This document shows positions 35,326-43,748 of a stretch of DNA of 64,000 bases, one piece after another. Under the pieces are notes generated by a model. The model was not told where the DNA came from and did not search any database. It was given only the letters and a program-made list of their open reading frames with translations. The first letter of the stretch is position 1, and every line of letters starts with the position of its first letter. Source of the DNA: Hyphomicrobiales bacterium (lineage in GTDB: Bacteria; Pseudomonadota; Alphaproteobacteria; Rhizobiales; Rhizobiaceae); contig UBMU01000028.1 in NCBI GenBank assembly GCA_900466605.1, positions 62,001-126,000 on the forward strand, read 5' to 3'. The position numbers and the translations under genes are program-made.

Positions 35326-36705
35326 ATGGCCGGCTACCTTTTAAAGAACTGCGCAGCTGTTATCGTCGACGAGGGCAACGGCCCGACGACCCGTCGAAAT
35401 GTCGATGTTTTGACAACCGGCTCCGTCATTAAGGCCATAGGCAACAACCTCAGGCAGGACGAAATCCCGACCGGCACGACTGTTAGAGATGCAACCGGCT
35501 GGTTCGTGTATCCGGGGCTGGTCAATACGCACCATCACTTTTTTCAGTGCTTCGTGCGCAACCGGGCCGATCTCGACTGGACGAAGCTGTCCGTCATCGA
35601 ATGGCTCGACCGCATCTACCCGATCTTTTCGCGGCTGAACGAGGATTGCTTCTATCACTCCTCGGTCACCGCCATGGCCGAAATGATCAAGCATGGGTGC
35701 ACGACCGCTTTCGATCATCAATATTGCTTTCCCCGGCATGCCGGGAAAAGGTTGATCGACCGTCAGTTCGAGGCCGCCGAGCTTCTTGGCATGCGCTTTC
35801 ATGCCGGGCGCGGAGGCAACACGCTTCCGAAATCCGAAGGCTCGACCATCCCCGACGCCATGCTGGAAACAACCGACGAGTTCATTGGCGATTGCGAGCG
35901 CCTGATCGATACCTATCATGACGCCAGCCCTTTCAGCATGCGCCAGGTGGTGGTCGCTCCTTGCCAACCCGTCAACTGCTACCGTGAGACCTTCGTAGAA
36001 TCGGTCGCACTGGCTCGCGACCGTGGCGTTCAAATGCACACTCACGTTGGCGAGGGCGAAAGTCCCGTAATCGAAGCGCGACATGGCATGCGTACCGTCG
36101 ACTATTGCGCTGAGTTGGGTTTTGCGGGACCCGATGCCTTCTACGCCCATTGCTGGGAACTGACACACGGCGAACTGCGCAAGATGGCGGCGGACGGGAC
36201 GGGCGTTTCTCATTGCCCGGAGCCTGTTTATCTGGTTGGCGCGGAAGTAACTGATATTCCGGCAATGGCAGCCTTTGGCCTTCGCGTTGGACTGGGTTGC
36301 GATGGCGCTGCCTCGAACGACAACTCAAACTTGATGCATTGCGTGCACTCCGCCTACATGCTGCAGTGCCTGACCGCATCGACGCGTGAACATCCCGTCC
36401 CGCCTCCGGTCGACTTCCTTGGCTATGCAACAACAGGCGGCGCGGCCCTGCTTGGTCGTCAAGACATAGGCAGACTGGCGTCGGGCATGGCGGCGGACCT
36501 GTTTGCGATCGACACCCGGCGCATGGACTACGTCGGCACCAGACATGATCCGCTTAGCCTGCTTGCCAAGGTGGGCGTCGGCATGCCAACCGATTTGACA
36601 ATGATCAACGGTCGCATCGTGTGGCAAAATGGAGAGTTCGTCGGGCTTGATGAACGCCGTCTGTTTGCCGATGCGGAAGCCGCGCTCGCGACTGTCGATT
36701 TCTAA
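35326..36705 (+). CDS. amidohydrolase of the 8-oxoguanine deaminase/AtzA-like group
   Basis: A 459-residue metal-dependent deaminase of the cog0402 group. The metal ligands are visible: TxHxH-type NTHHHFFQ (His69, His71), MHTHVGEGE (about 238), a later His in HCWELTHGE, and Asp in GLGCDGAASNDNSN (about 325). The Tyr-Pro-Ile and CTTAFDHQY segments resemble 8-oxoguanine deaminase and the triazine hydrolases. Such enzymes remove the exocyclic amine of purines or triazines. The usual CPSSN before the metal Asp reads CPEPVYLVG, which hints at an altered substrate. It lies between the oxygenase-GST pair and a BMP transporter, 1 base after the GST stop. Confidence 0.85.
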   Translation: MAGYLLKNCAAVIVDEGNGPTTRRNVDVLTTGSVIKAIGNNLRQDEIPTGTTVRDATGWFVYPGLVNTHHHFFQCFVRNRADLDWTKLSVIEWLDRIYPIFSRLNEDCFYHSSVTAMAEMIKHGCTTAFDHQYCFPRHAGKRLIDRQFEAAELLGMRFHAGRGGNTLPKSEGSTIPDAMLETTDEFIGDCERLIDTYHDASPFSMRQVVVAPCQPVNCYRETFVESVALARDRGVQMHTHVGEGESPVIEARHGMRTVDYCAELGFAGPDAFYAHCWELTHGELRKMAADGTGVSHCPEPVYLVGAEVTDIPAMAAFGLRVGLGCDGAASNDNSNLMHCVHSAYMLQCLTASTREHPVPPPVDFLGYATTGGAALLGRQDIGRLASGMAADLFAIDTRRMDYVGTRHDPLSLLAKVGVGMPTDLTMINGRIVWQNGEFVGLDERRLFADAEAALATVDF

Positions 36706-36727
36706 AACACAAAGAAGGGGAACCAGA

Positions 36728-37825
36728 ATGACAAACATAACTCGCAGAACCCTGATGCAGGGCGTTGCAGCAGCCGGCCTGACCGCTGCCTTTGGCGGTC
36801 GCGCCGCATTGGCGGCCGACGAGCCACTTGGGATTACGCTCGTCGTACCCTCCCCAATCGGCGATGTTGGCTGGGGCCATGCCCTGGCCGCTGGGCTGGA
36901 GCCGATCAAGGCAGCCTACGGCGACAAGGTGAAGGTGACCATCGTCGAGAATATTCCGGAGGGCCCGGACGCTGACCGCATCATGAACAAGACGGTCGCC
37001 GACGGAAACAAGTTCTTGATCGCCGGCTCCTTTGGCTATCAGAACGGTGCGCTTCAAATTGCCCGACGCAACCCTGATGTCACCGTTTTGCACGCGTCGG
37101 GCTTCCAGGTGGCTCCAAACTTCTCGCCTTTTGCAGCTAAGTACTTCCAGGGAACCTACCTGCTCGGCATGGCCGCGGCAGCGATGTCCAAGACGGGCAA
37201 GCTCGGTTCCGTATCCGCCTTCGCCATCCCTGAACTCATCACCTCGATCAATGCTTTCACGCTCGGCGCTCAGGCGGTGAACCCCAACGTTGAAGTTTCG
37301 GTGGTTTGGGTAAACTCATGGTTTGATCCGGCCAAGGAACAGGAAGCCGCCAAGGCGCTGATTGCGCAAAAGTGCGATGTGATCTTCTCCAATGCGCAGG
37401 ATACGCCCTCTGTCATATCTGCGTGCGAGGAAGCTGGCGTTTATTCGTTCAACCTCAATTCGTCGATGAAGAGCTATGCTCCGAAGACCTATCTTGGCTG
37501 CGTCTCCACTGATTGGTCGCCATTCTTCAAGGCTTCTGTTGATGCTCATCTCGCCGGCACATTCAAGGGCGCGAACACGTTCCTTGGCGTTGCGGACAAG
37601 GTCGTCGAAGTTGTTGACTGGAATGCTGCTATTCCGGCCGAAACCATGACCAAGATCAAGGCCGCAGAGGCAAAGATCGCCGATGGAAGTCTCTCGCCGT
37701 TTACTGGCCCGATCAGCAAAGCTGACGGAAGCGAAGGTGTCGCAGCCGGCAAGACCCTGACGGATGGGGAAATCGTAGCGATGGATTGGCACGTCAAGGG
37801 CGTGACAACGCCGCTGCCTAAGTAA
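36728..37825 (+). CDS. BMP-family ABC transporter binding protein (purine/nucleoside type)
   Basis: A 365-residue periplasmic receptor of the basic membrane protein (Bmp/PnrA) family, whose known ligands are nucleosides and purines. The N-terminus NITRRTLMQGVAAAGL carries a twin-arginine pattern and a cleavage site after ALA. The mature domain has SPIGDVGWGHALAAGLE, FGYQNGALQIARRNPDV and YFQGTYLLGMAAAAMS. ATG 36728 follows AGAAGGGG. It starts the transporter part of the operon, 22 bases after the amidohydrolase. Confidence 0.92.
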   Translation: MTNITRRTLMQGVAAAGLTAAFGGRAALAADEPLGITLVVPSPIGDVGWGHALAAGLEPIKAAYGDKVKVTIVENIPEGPDADRIMNKTVADGNKFLIAGSFGYQNGALQIARRNPDVTVLHASGFQVAPNFSPFAAKYFQGTYLLGMAAAAMSKTGKLGSVSAFAIPELITSINAFTLGAQAVNPNVEVSVVWVNSWFDPAKEQEAAKALIAQKCDVIFSNAQDTPSVISACEEAGVYSFNLNSSMKSYAPKTYLGCVSTDWSPFFKASVDAHLAGTFKGANTFLGVADKVVEVVDWNAAIPAETMTKIKAAEAKIADGSLSPFTGPISKADGSEGVAAGKTLTDGEIVAMDWHVKGVTTPLPK

Positions 37826-37828
37826 GCC

Positions 37829-39352
37829 ATGACCGCCCCACTTCTGTCGCTTCGCGGCATCTCGAAGAGCTACGGCCAGATCCACGCCAATCAGGCGATT
37901 GATCTGGACGTGGCGCCGCAGTCGATCCATGCAATTCTCGGCGAAAACGGGGCGGGCAAATCGACGCTGATGAAAGTGATCTACGGCGTTGAACAACCAG
38001 ACAGCGGATCGGTTGTCTGGGAAGGTGAACCCTTGGCCCTTGCCTCCCCGGCGGAGGCAAGGCGCAGGGGCATTGGCATGGTCTTCCAGCACTTTTCGCT
38101 GTTCGAGACCCTGACTGTCGTGGAAAATATCCAGCTCGTCGTCGCAGGCAAAAAGGCAGACCTCATCAAACGCATCCGCACTCTTGGCCAGGAATTCGGC
38201 CTTGAAGTGGATCCGCTTGCCCATGTCCATGCGCTTTCGGTCGGTGAGCGCCAGCGTGTTGAGATCATCCGCTGCCTGATGACAAACCCACGGCTGTTGA
38301 TCCTGGACGAACCGACGTCTGTCTTGCCTCCCCAGCTTGTCGAGAAGCTGTTCGAGACGCTACGTCGGCTGCGGGATGGAGGTGTATCCATCCTGTTTAT
38401 CTCGCATAAGCTTGAGGAGATCCGGGCGATCTGCGACAGGGCAACGATCCTGCGCGGAGGTCGTGTGACGGGCAATATCGACCCACGTGAGCACGATGCC
38501 CACGACCTTGCCCGCTTGATGATTGGCCGTGACATGCCCGAGCCGATGGCTGCGCTCCCACTCTCCGGCGGCGAGAAGCGACTTGAGATCATTGGCCTCC
38601 ACCATCGCCCCGAAGATCCTTTCGCAGTGCAGCTTTCCGATATTACGCTTGCGGTGCGATCTGGCGAAATCCTGGGGATCGCCGGCATTTCGGGCAACGG
38701 CCAGAGCGAGCTTGCCTCACTGATCTCAGGTGAGGTCATCCTACCGCGAGACCAGCGCGACAGGATCTACATGATGGGTCGTGATGTCGGCAGGCTGGAC
38801 GCAGCCCACCGTCGCGAACTCGGATTTGCGTTTGTACCCGAAGATAGACTGGGACGGGGCGCAATTCCCGAAATGTCACTGGTGCTCAACGGTCTCCTGA
38901 CGGCCCACCCCCTGGACCTCGTCCGTCATGGCCTTATTGACAAGGCAAAGGCTGCGGCTTTTACCAATGATTGCATTCGAGAGTATGATGTACGCACCCC
39001 CGGCCCTGATGCGGAAGCAGGTTCGCTTTCGGGCGGAAACCTTCAGAAGTTCATTGTTGGTCGTGAGATCAAACTTGCACCGAAGCTGCTTTTTGTTGCG
39101 CAGCCGACATGGGGTGTGGACGTCGGCGCTGCATCGGCTGTTCGGCGCCGTCTTGTTGCCTTGCGCAATGAGGGCATGGCCATTCTTGTTATTTCAGAAG
39201 AACTCGAGGAACTATTCGAGCTCTGCGATTTCATTCAGGTATTGCACCACGGGACTTTGAGCCGCCCGCTTGTGACGAAGGAAACGCGACCCGAGGAAAT
39301 CGGCCGCTACATGATTGGCGCGAAAGACGCTTTGGAGAAAACCAGCGCATGA
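37829..39352 (+). CDS. nucleoside/purine-type ABC transporter ATPase (two domains)
   Basis: A 507-residue tandem ATPase of the kind that pairs with BMP receptors. The first domain has Walker A GENGAGKST, a VHALSVGERQRVEIIRCL signature and LLILDEPTSVL. The second has the degenerate GISGNGQSELASLISG, LSGGNLQKFIVGREI and LLFVAQPTWGVDVGAA, where the usual Asp-Glu is replaced by Ala-Gln as is common in this half. It starts 3 bases after the receptor stop and overlaps the first permease by 4 bases. Confidence 0.93.
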   Translation: MTAPLLSLRGISKSYGQIHANQAIDLDVAPQSIHAILGENGAGKSTLMKVIYGVEQPDSGSVVWEGEPLALASPAEARRRGIGMVFQHFSLFETLTVVENIQLVVAGKKADLIKRIRTLGQEFGLEVDPLAHVHALSVGERQRVEIIRCLMTNPRLLILDEPTSVLPPQLVEKLFETLRRLRDGGVSILFISHKLEEIRAICDRATILRGGRVTGNIDPREHDAHDLARLMIGRDMPEPMAALPLSGGEKRLEIIGLHHRPEDPFAVQLSDITLAVRSGEILGIAGISGNGQSELASLISGEVILPRDQRDRIYMMGRDVGRLDAAHRRELGFAFVPEDRLGRGAIPEMSLVLNGLLTAHPLDLVRHGLIDKAKAAAFTNDCIREYDVRTPGPDAEAGSLSGGNLQKFIVGREIKLAPKLLFVAQPTWGVDVGAASAVRRRLVALRNEGMAILVISEELEELFELCDFIQVLHHGTLSRPLVTKETRPEEIGRYMIGAKDALEKTSA

Positions 39353-40449
39353 ATGCCATGTCTGCAGCCTTCCTGCCCACGTTTGTCCGCCGCGAACGCG
39401 CTTCGTTTTCTGCAACGTTGGCTGCGCCATTCCTCGCGTTGGCGGTAGCGACTATCCTGAATGTCGGCCTTTACATGATTATGGGTCGCAATCCGGTCAG
39501 CGTTGTCTATGCAATGCTCCTTGAACCCTTTCTCTCCTGGGCATCGTTTTCAGAAGTTCTTTTGAAGGCCGGACCACTTTTATTGATCGCGCAAGGTCTT
39601 GCGATCGGCTTTCGCGCCAAGGTCTTTAACATCGGCGCCGAAGGGCAATTCATCCTCGGCGCGATATTTGCCTCCGCAATACCCGTTTGGTTTCCTCAGG
39701 CAACCGGACAGTGGATTTGGCCACTCATGCTGATCCTGGGCACAATTGGTGGCGCCCTTTGGGCCTCGCTCACCGCGTTCTGGCGGGTCAGGCTGAACGC
39801 GAACGAAATCCTCGTCTCACTAATGCTCAGCCTCGTGGCCGCGCAGCTGTTGAATTATCTGCTCCTCGGGCCTTGGAAGGATCCGAACGGTTTCAACTTC
39901 CCGCAATCGGTCATGTTCCAGTACGACGCAATGGTACCGCTGCTCATTTCAGGTACGCGTGTCAACGTTTCCTTGATCATCACAATCGCTCTGTCCTTGG
40001 CTGCCTGGGTATTCATGCAGAGGAGCTTTGTCGGCTACAAGCTCCAGGTTGGAGGCCTGGCTCCGCGTGCGGCCGCTTACGCTGGCTTCAAGGAAGGCTG
40101 GGCAATCTGGCTCTCCCTCCTGATCGGCGGCTGCGCTGCCGGTCTTGCCGGCGCGGCTGAAGTGGCCGGTCCCCTTGGTCAGTTACAGCGGTCAATCTCG
40201 ACCGGCTATGGCTATGCGGCCATCATCGTCGCCTACCTCGGAGGCCTCCACCCCATTGGCATCATCGCCTCCTCACTATTCATGGCTGCTCTCTACATTG
40301 GCGGCGACAATGCCATGGTGTCGGCAAACCTTCCGATTGCTGCAGTACGAGTTTTCCAGGGAAGCCTTCTTCTCGCTTATCTGGTTGCCATCGCCTTCGT
40401 CCGGTACCGCCTCGAATGGCGTCGGACTGTTAACCGGAGCCAACCATGA
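39349..40449 (+). CDS. nucleoside/purine-type ABC transporter permease 1
   Basis: A 366-residue inner-membrane permease of the BPD_transp_2 family. Conserved parts are IGFRAKVFNIGAEGQFILGA and LNANEILVSLMLSLVA, followed by about eight hydrophobic spans and IIVAYLGGLHPIGIIASS. The FNIGAEGQ sequence is characteristic of the nucleoside-transporter permeases paired with BMP receptors. Overlaps of 4 bases on both sides show strict coupling. Confidence 0.92.
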   Translation: MNAMSAAFLPTFVRRERASFSATLAAPFLALAVATILNVGLYMIMGRNPVSVVYAMLLEPFLSWASFSEVLLKAGPLLLIAQGLAIGFRAKVFNIGAEGQFILGAIFASAIPVWFPQATGQWIWPLMLILGTIGGALWASLTAFWRVRLNANEILVSLMLSLVAAQLLNYLLLGPWKDPNGFNFPQSVMFQYDAMVPLLISGTRVNVSLIITIALSLAAWVFMQRSFVGYKLQVGGLAPRAAAYAGFKEGWAIWLSLLIGGCAAGLAGAAEVAGPLGQLQRSISTGYGYAAIIVAYLGGLHPIGIIASSLFMAALYIGGDNAMVSANLPIAAVRVFQGSLLLAYLVAIAFVRYRLEWRRTVNRSQP

Positions 40450-41357
40450 ATGCCATCGAGTTCATTCTTGCCGGCATGCTCGCAGCCGCGACGCCTTTTC
40501 TTCTTGCGGCGCTTGGCGAACTGGTCGTCGAACGGGCGGGCGTTTTGAACCTTGGTGTGGAGGGCCTTATGGCCTTTGGCGCAGCGCTGGCCTTTATTAT
40601 CGTCTACCACGGCGGCGGTCACTTTTTGGGGTTCGTCGCCGCAGGACTTGGCAGCGCTGCACTTTCATTGATCTTTGCCGTGATCGCTCTTGGTTTCAGA
40701 GCGAACCAGGTAGCAACCGGTCTTGCCATCGGCATTCTCGGCCAGGGTCTCTCCGCGCTATTTGGAAAAACCTATGAGAGCCTCACGGTCAGGGGGCTCC
40801 CCAAACTCTCCGTTCCCTTTCTGTCGGACATCCCTGTTGTCGGCGGGATCTTTGTCCAGGACCTGGTCGTTTGGCTGTCACTCGCCGCCACGATTGCGAT
40901 TTGGGCCCTGTTTGCGTTTTCGAAGGTCGGTCTTGTCGTGCGGGCAGTTGGAGAAAACCCCAAAGCTGCTCACGCGATAGGCTATCACGTCATTGTCGTT
41001 CGCGTTATCGCCGTTGCCTTCGGTGGTGCGATGGCAGGGTTTGCGGGCGCCTATGCTTCGGTGGTCTATACGCCACTTTGGGCCGACGGGATGATCGCCG
41101 GACGAGGTTGGATTGCAATTGCACTCGTCGTGTTCGGCACGTGGCTCACCGGCCGCATCTTTCTCGGCGCGTGCCTGTTTGGCGCCGTATCCCTGATGGG
41201 CCTTGCCGCGCAGGCAACGGGTGTAAACGTCCCTTCGCAAATGCTTGCGAGCCTGCCCTACCTTGTCACCATCATTGTGCTCGGCATCATTTCGGCAGAC
41301 CGTCGGCTGTTGAAGCTGAACGGGGTCGCCTCGCTCGGCGAACCCTTCGAACGTTGA
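40446..41357 (+). CDS. nucleoside/purine-type ABC transporter permease 2
   Basis: A 303-residue permease, shorter partner of the one upstream. LAALGELVVERAGVLNLGVEGLM is the signature of this subfamily (LNLGVEGLM), followed by eight or so membrane spans and GRGWIAIALVVFGTW. It is the last gene of the operon that starts with the Rieske protein. The convergent xdhC stop is only 6 bases away. Confidence 0.92.
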   Translation: MNAIEFILAGMLAAATPFLLAALGELVVERAGVLNLGVEGLMAFGAALAFIIVYHGGGHFLGFVAAGLGSAALSLIFAVIALGFRANQVATGLAIGILGQGLSALFGKTYESLTVRGLPKLSVPFLSDIPVVGGIFVQDLVVWLSLAATIAIWALFAFSKVGLVVRAVGENPKAAHAIGYHVIVVRVIAVAFGGAMAGFAGAYASVVYTPLWADGMIAGRGWIAIALVVFGTWLTGRIFLGACLFGAVSLMGLAAQATGVNVPSQMLASLPYLVTIIVLGIISADRRLLKLNGVASLGEPFER

Positions 41358-41363
41358 GCGTCG

Positions 41364-42221
41364 CTATGGGCTGTCAACCTTGAGCGTCCGCTGATTAGCC
41401 TCGTGCGTCGCAACGAACGACAATGCGGCGGTCATGACCTCGGCAGCTGCGAGCGTCGCGATGACGGCGGGACGCTTGTCTTTGACCCCATTCCCCCCAA
41501 TCGGACAGACGAGGCAATCGGCAAGCTCAGGGCCTTGAGCCTCGCGCGACAGCCAGCTCTTGAAGGTAGCACGCTTGGTTTTCGATCCAATCATCCCGAC
41601 ATAGCATGCGTCCTTGCGGCGCAGGGCTTCGGCGGCGATCAGGAAGTCGAGCGCGTGATCATGGGTGAGAACAATGAACGCGCTGCCTGCCGGAGCATTG
41701 CGCACAATGGCCTCCGGCATTGCTGTCAGACAGGTTTCGACACCCGACACGCGCGAGGCAGCAAGTTCCTCCTCCCGCGTATCAACCAATACTGTGCGTA
41801 AGGGTGTCAGTGACAGCGCCATGGCAAGTGCATCACCGACATGGCCGGCGCCGAAAACATAGACATGAGGCCGCCTGGCAATCTCTGCGTCGGCTCGCGC
41901 AACAAGCGCGTCTGCGACTTCAGCTCTCAGCGCGGTGAACGAAAGCCCTACCCGTCCGCCGCAGCATTGCCCGATTTCCGGACCAAGCGCTACATTCATC
42001 GTTGTTTCTGGATGCGACCGGCGCAAGGCACGCCGCGCCTGGTCAATTGCCATGTACTCAAGTTGGCCACCGCCGATAGTTGAAAAGGTCCTCGACTTAG
42101 AAACCAGCATCCAGGCGTCAGTGTCGCGCGGTGTAGAGCCGGCCACACCTGTCACTTCGACAAGCATGCAATGGGGCTCTTTACGCAGAAATTCCCGCAG
42201 ATTGTCACGGGCTGCTGGCAT
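41364..42221 (-). CDS. xdhC: xanthine dehydrogenase accessory protein XdhC
   Basis: A 285-residue chaperone that binds molybdenum cofactor, protects or helps sulfurate it, and inserts it into xanthine dehydrogenase. The N-terminal XdhC/CoxI domain has VEVTGVAGSTPRDTDAWML, FSTIGGGQLEYMAID and IGQCCGGRVGL. The C-terminal Rossmann domain has VYVFGAGHVGDALAMAL and YVGMIGSKTKRATF. No xdhA or xdhB is in the window. Its place directly after a purine-type transporter and deaminase operon, though on the other strand, points to xanthine as an intermediate there. Confidence 0.92.
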   Translation of the reverse strand: MPAARDNLREFLRKEPHCMLVEVTGVAGSTPRDTDAWMLVSKSRTFSTIGGGQLEYMAIDQARRALRRSHPETTMNVALGPEIGQCCGGRVGLSFTALRAEVADALVARADAEIARRPHVYVFGAGHVGDALAMALSLTPLRTVLVDTREEELAASRVSGVETCLTAMPEAIVRNAPAGSAFIVLTHDHALDFLIAAEALRRKDACYVGMIGSKTKRATFKSWLSREAQGPELADCLVCPIGGNGVKDKRPAVIATLAAAEVMTAALSFVATHEANQRTLKVDSP

Positions 42222-42867
42222 AGCGATCCATCTTTCCTTTCAAAGGCACGCGCCGGGCGTGAACCAATCGGAACTCAAACGCGGCCGCAAGTCCATACCC
42301 ACAGAGCATGATAATCGAGGCAGGAGAAAATGACAGTATAAACGAGAACGAACATAGGCTAGACGCCCGGTGTCGAGGCGCGTTAGGATTTACCCAAACG
42401 GCGACTGGCCTTGGGCCGCGCTGCGATAAAGCATCCAGAACCGGTTGCTATTTCAGCACGTAGAAAGCGCCAATTCACGCTTTTCTAACAAATGGATGCC
42501 AGTAAGAGTTCACTCGGATTTTTAAGCGCGCGCGTGGGGTTACGCTAATGACAGTCAACTCTGCACTTGTCAGAATTTGGTTGGCGGCTGCCGTCTTGAT
42601 TGTCCTTGTCGCAATCAATCCGTTCGGCCACCATAAAGTCGACGCGACGACGACGGCTTCGATCTCTTCGGAACGGTAGTTTAGGTACTAGACAATCGGA
42701 ATTGCGGACAATCGACGATGTGGTCGATCGCGCCCTTAAGCAACGTGTTGCGAAAATGAAGTTCAGCTCAGTCCAAGGAATGAGCAGCGTTCAGCTTCGA
42801 GCGTGCGGCCAATCTCGATCGCAGACAGCAGCTACTCGCCCCGTTCGGACGCGTGGCGCAAATCGAC
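42222..42867. other. 646-base region with one doubtful small gene
   Basis: No conserved gene lies between xdhC and the GntR regulator. The only frame of note is a 43-residue one at 42548-42679. The rest shows no strong hairpin, repeat or RNA signature. Confidence 0.4.
42548..42679 (+). CDS. candidate 43-residue small membrane or secreted protein
   Basis: ATG 42548 opens 43 codons to a TAG at 42677. The product has a basic-hydrophobic start (MTVNSALVRIWLAAAVLIVL), then VAINPFGHHKVDATTT. It looks like a signal anchor with a short tail. GTGGGG precedes the start at a workable distance. There is no family match I can name and no neighbour on the same strand, so it may be chance. Confidence 0.3.
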   Translation: MTVNSALVRIWLAAAVLIVLVAINPFGHHKVDATTTASISSER

Positions 42868-43590
42868 CTATTTCGCGTAAAGCGCACTTGAGCGCTCGAG
42901 GTGCTTCAGGATTGCCGTTTCTGAGCCGTCGATGTCGTTGGCCTCGAGACGGTTCACGATATCCTCGTGTTCAGCCAGCGTGAACTTTTCCTTGCCAGTC
43001 CAGATCAGCATTTCCGTGTGGTATTCTTTAAGCCATGCGAGCATCGCTTCACTGACCGCCACATAGATCGGATTACCCGAAATCTGCGCTATGCGGGTGT
43101 GGAAGCCCATGTCCGCATTAATGAACTCCTCGGCGTGACCAAGAAATTTTCGCTGGCGCTCAATGATCTCCCTGAGATCGTTGATGTCTTTTGTCGAGGC
43201 CCTCTGCGCTGCCTCGCGCGCCATACCTCGCTCGAAGAAAATGCGTGCGCTCTTGAGGTGCTCAAGCGAGTCCGACGATTGAGAGAGCATGATCTTGGCT
43301 GTCAGATCGACCTGCTGAAATATCGATCTGGCTGTGAGTTTGAGGACCTTCGCGCGTTCTCCGTGCGAAATGTTGACGAGTCCCTTGTTTGCAAGTGACT
43401 GCATCGCCTCCCGGATAGCCGGTCGCCCGACGCCAAATCTTTCCATCAAAACGCGCTCGGAAGGCATCTCGTCGCCGGGCCGCAATTCGCCCGACGTGAT
43501 CATACGCTCTAGTCGATCAAAGACCTCGTCGGACAGTTTGCGACGTACGATCTGTTCGATGGGTTGGCTCATAAGGTCTCGCTGACTCAA
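42868..43590 (-). CDS. GntR/FadR-family (NanR-like) transcriptional regulator
   Basis: A 240-residue regulator with an N-terminal GntR winged helix (PSERVLMERFGVGRPAIREA, about 42-61) and a C-terminal FCD ligand domain. The domain has FFERGMAREAA and a DMGFHTRIAQISGNPIY metal and ligand region. The overall pattern (LVNISHGERAKV, DFH...GNPI) is close to NanR. TTG 43590 is chosen because AGGAGG lies 6 bases upstream; ATG 43572 has no such site. It is divergent from oiaX, with a shared site CTCATTATACCAG in the gap. It most likely controls the D-apiose genes. Confidence 0.9.
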   Translation of the reverse strand: MSQRDLMSQPIEQIVRRKLSDEVFDRLERMITSGELRPGDEMPSERVLMERFGVGRPAIREAMQSLANKGLVNISHGERAKVLKLTARSIFQQVDLTAKIMLSQSSDSLEHLKSARIFFERGMAREAAQRASTKDINDLREIIERQRKFLGHAEEFINADMGFHTRIAQISGNPIYVAVSEAMLAWLKEYHTEMLIWTGKEKFTLAEHEDIVNRLEANDIDGSETAILKHLERSSALYAK

Positions 43591-43680
43591 GTATCACCTC
43601 CTCCTACTACTTTCCGCGCTCTGCGCAAAGCGCCACCAAATTCCCTGTGGTCAAAATTTCACTTCCAATCATATGGAATA

Positions 43681-43693
43681 CTCATTATACCAG
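43681..43693. promoter_or_regulatory. candidate GntR operator in the gntR-oiaX gap
   Basis: The 13-mer CTCATTATACCAG (reverse strand CTGGTATAATGAG) recurs with one change at 46498 and 54840. The GGTATA core resembles the NanR recognition repeat, and the nearby regulator is NanR-like. It lies 56 bases before oiaX and 91 bases before the regulator's own start. Confidence 0.5.
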
Positions 43694-43748
43694 ATCACGA
43701 GTTGACGCCATGGCAAATTGACCGGGCGAGAGGAGCAACTGGTATTTC

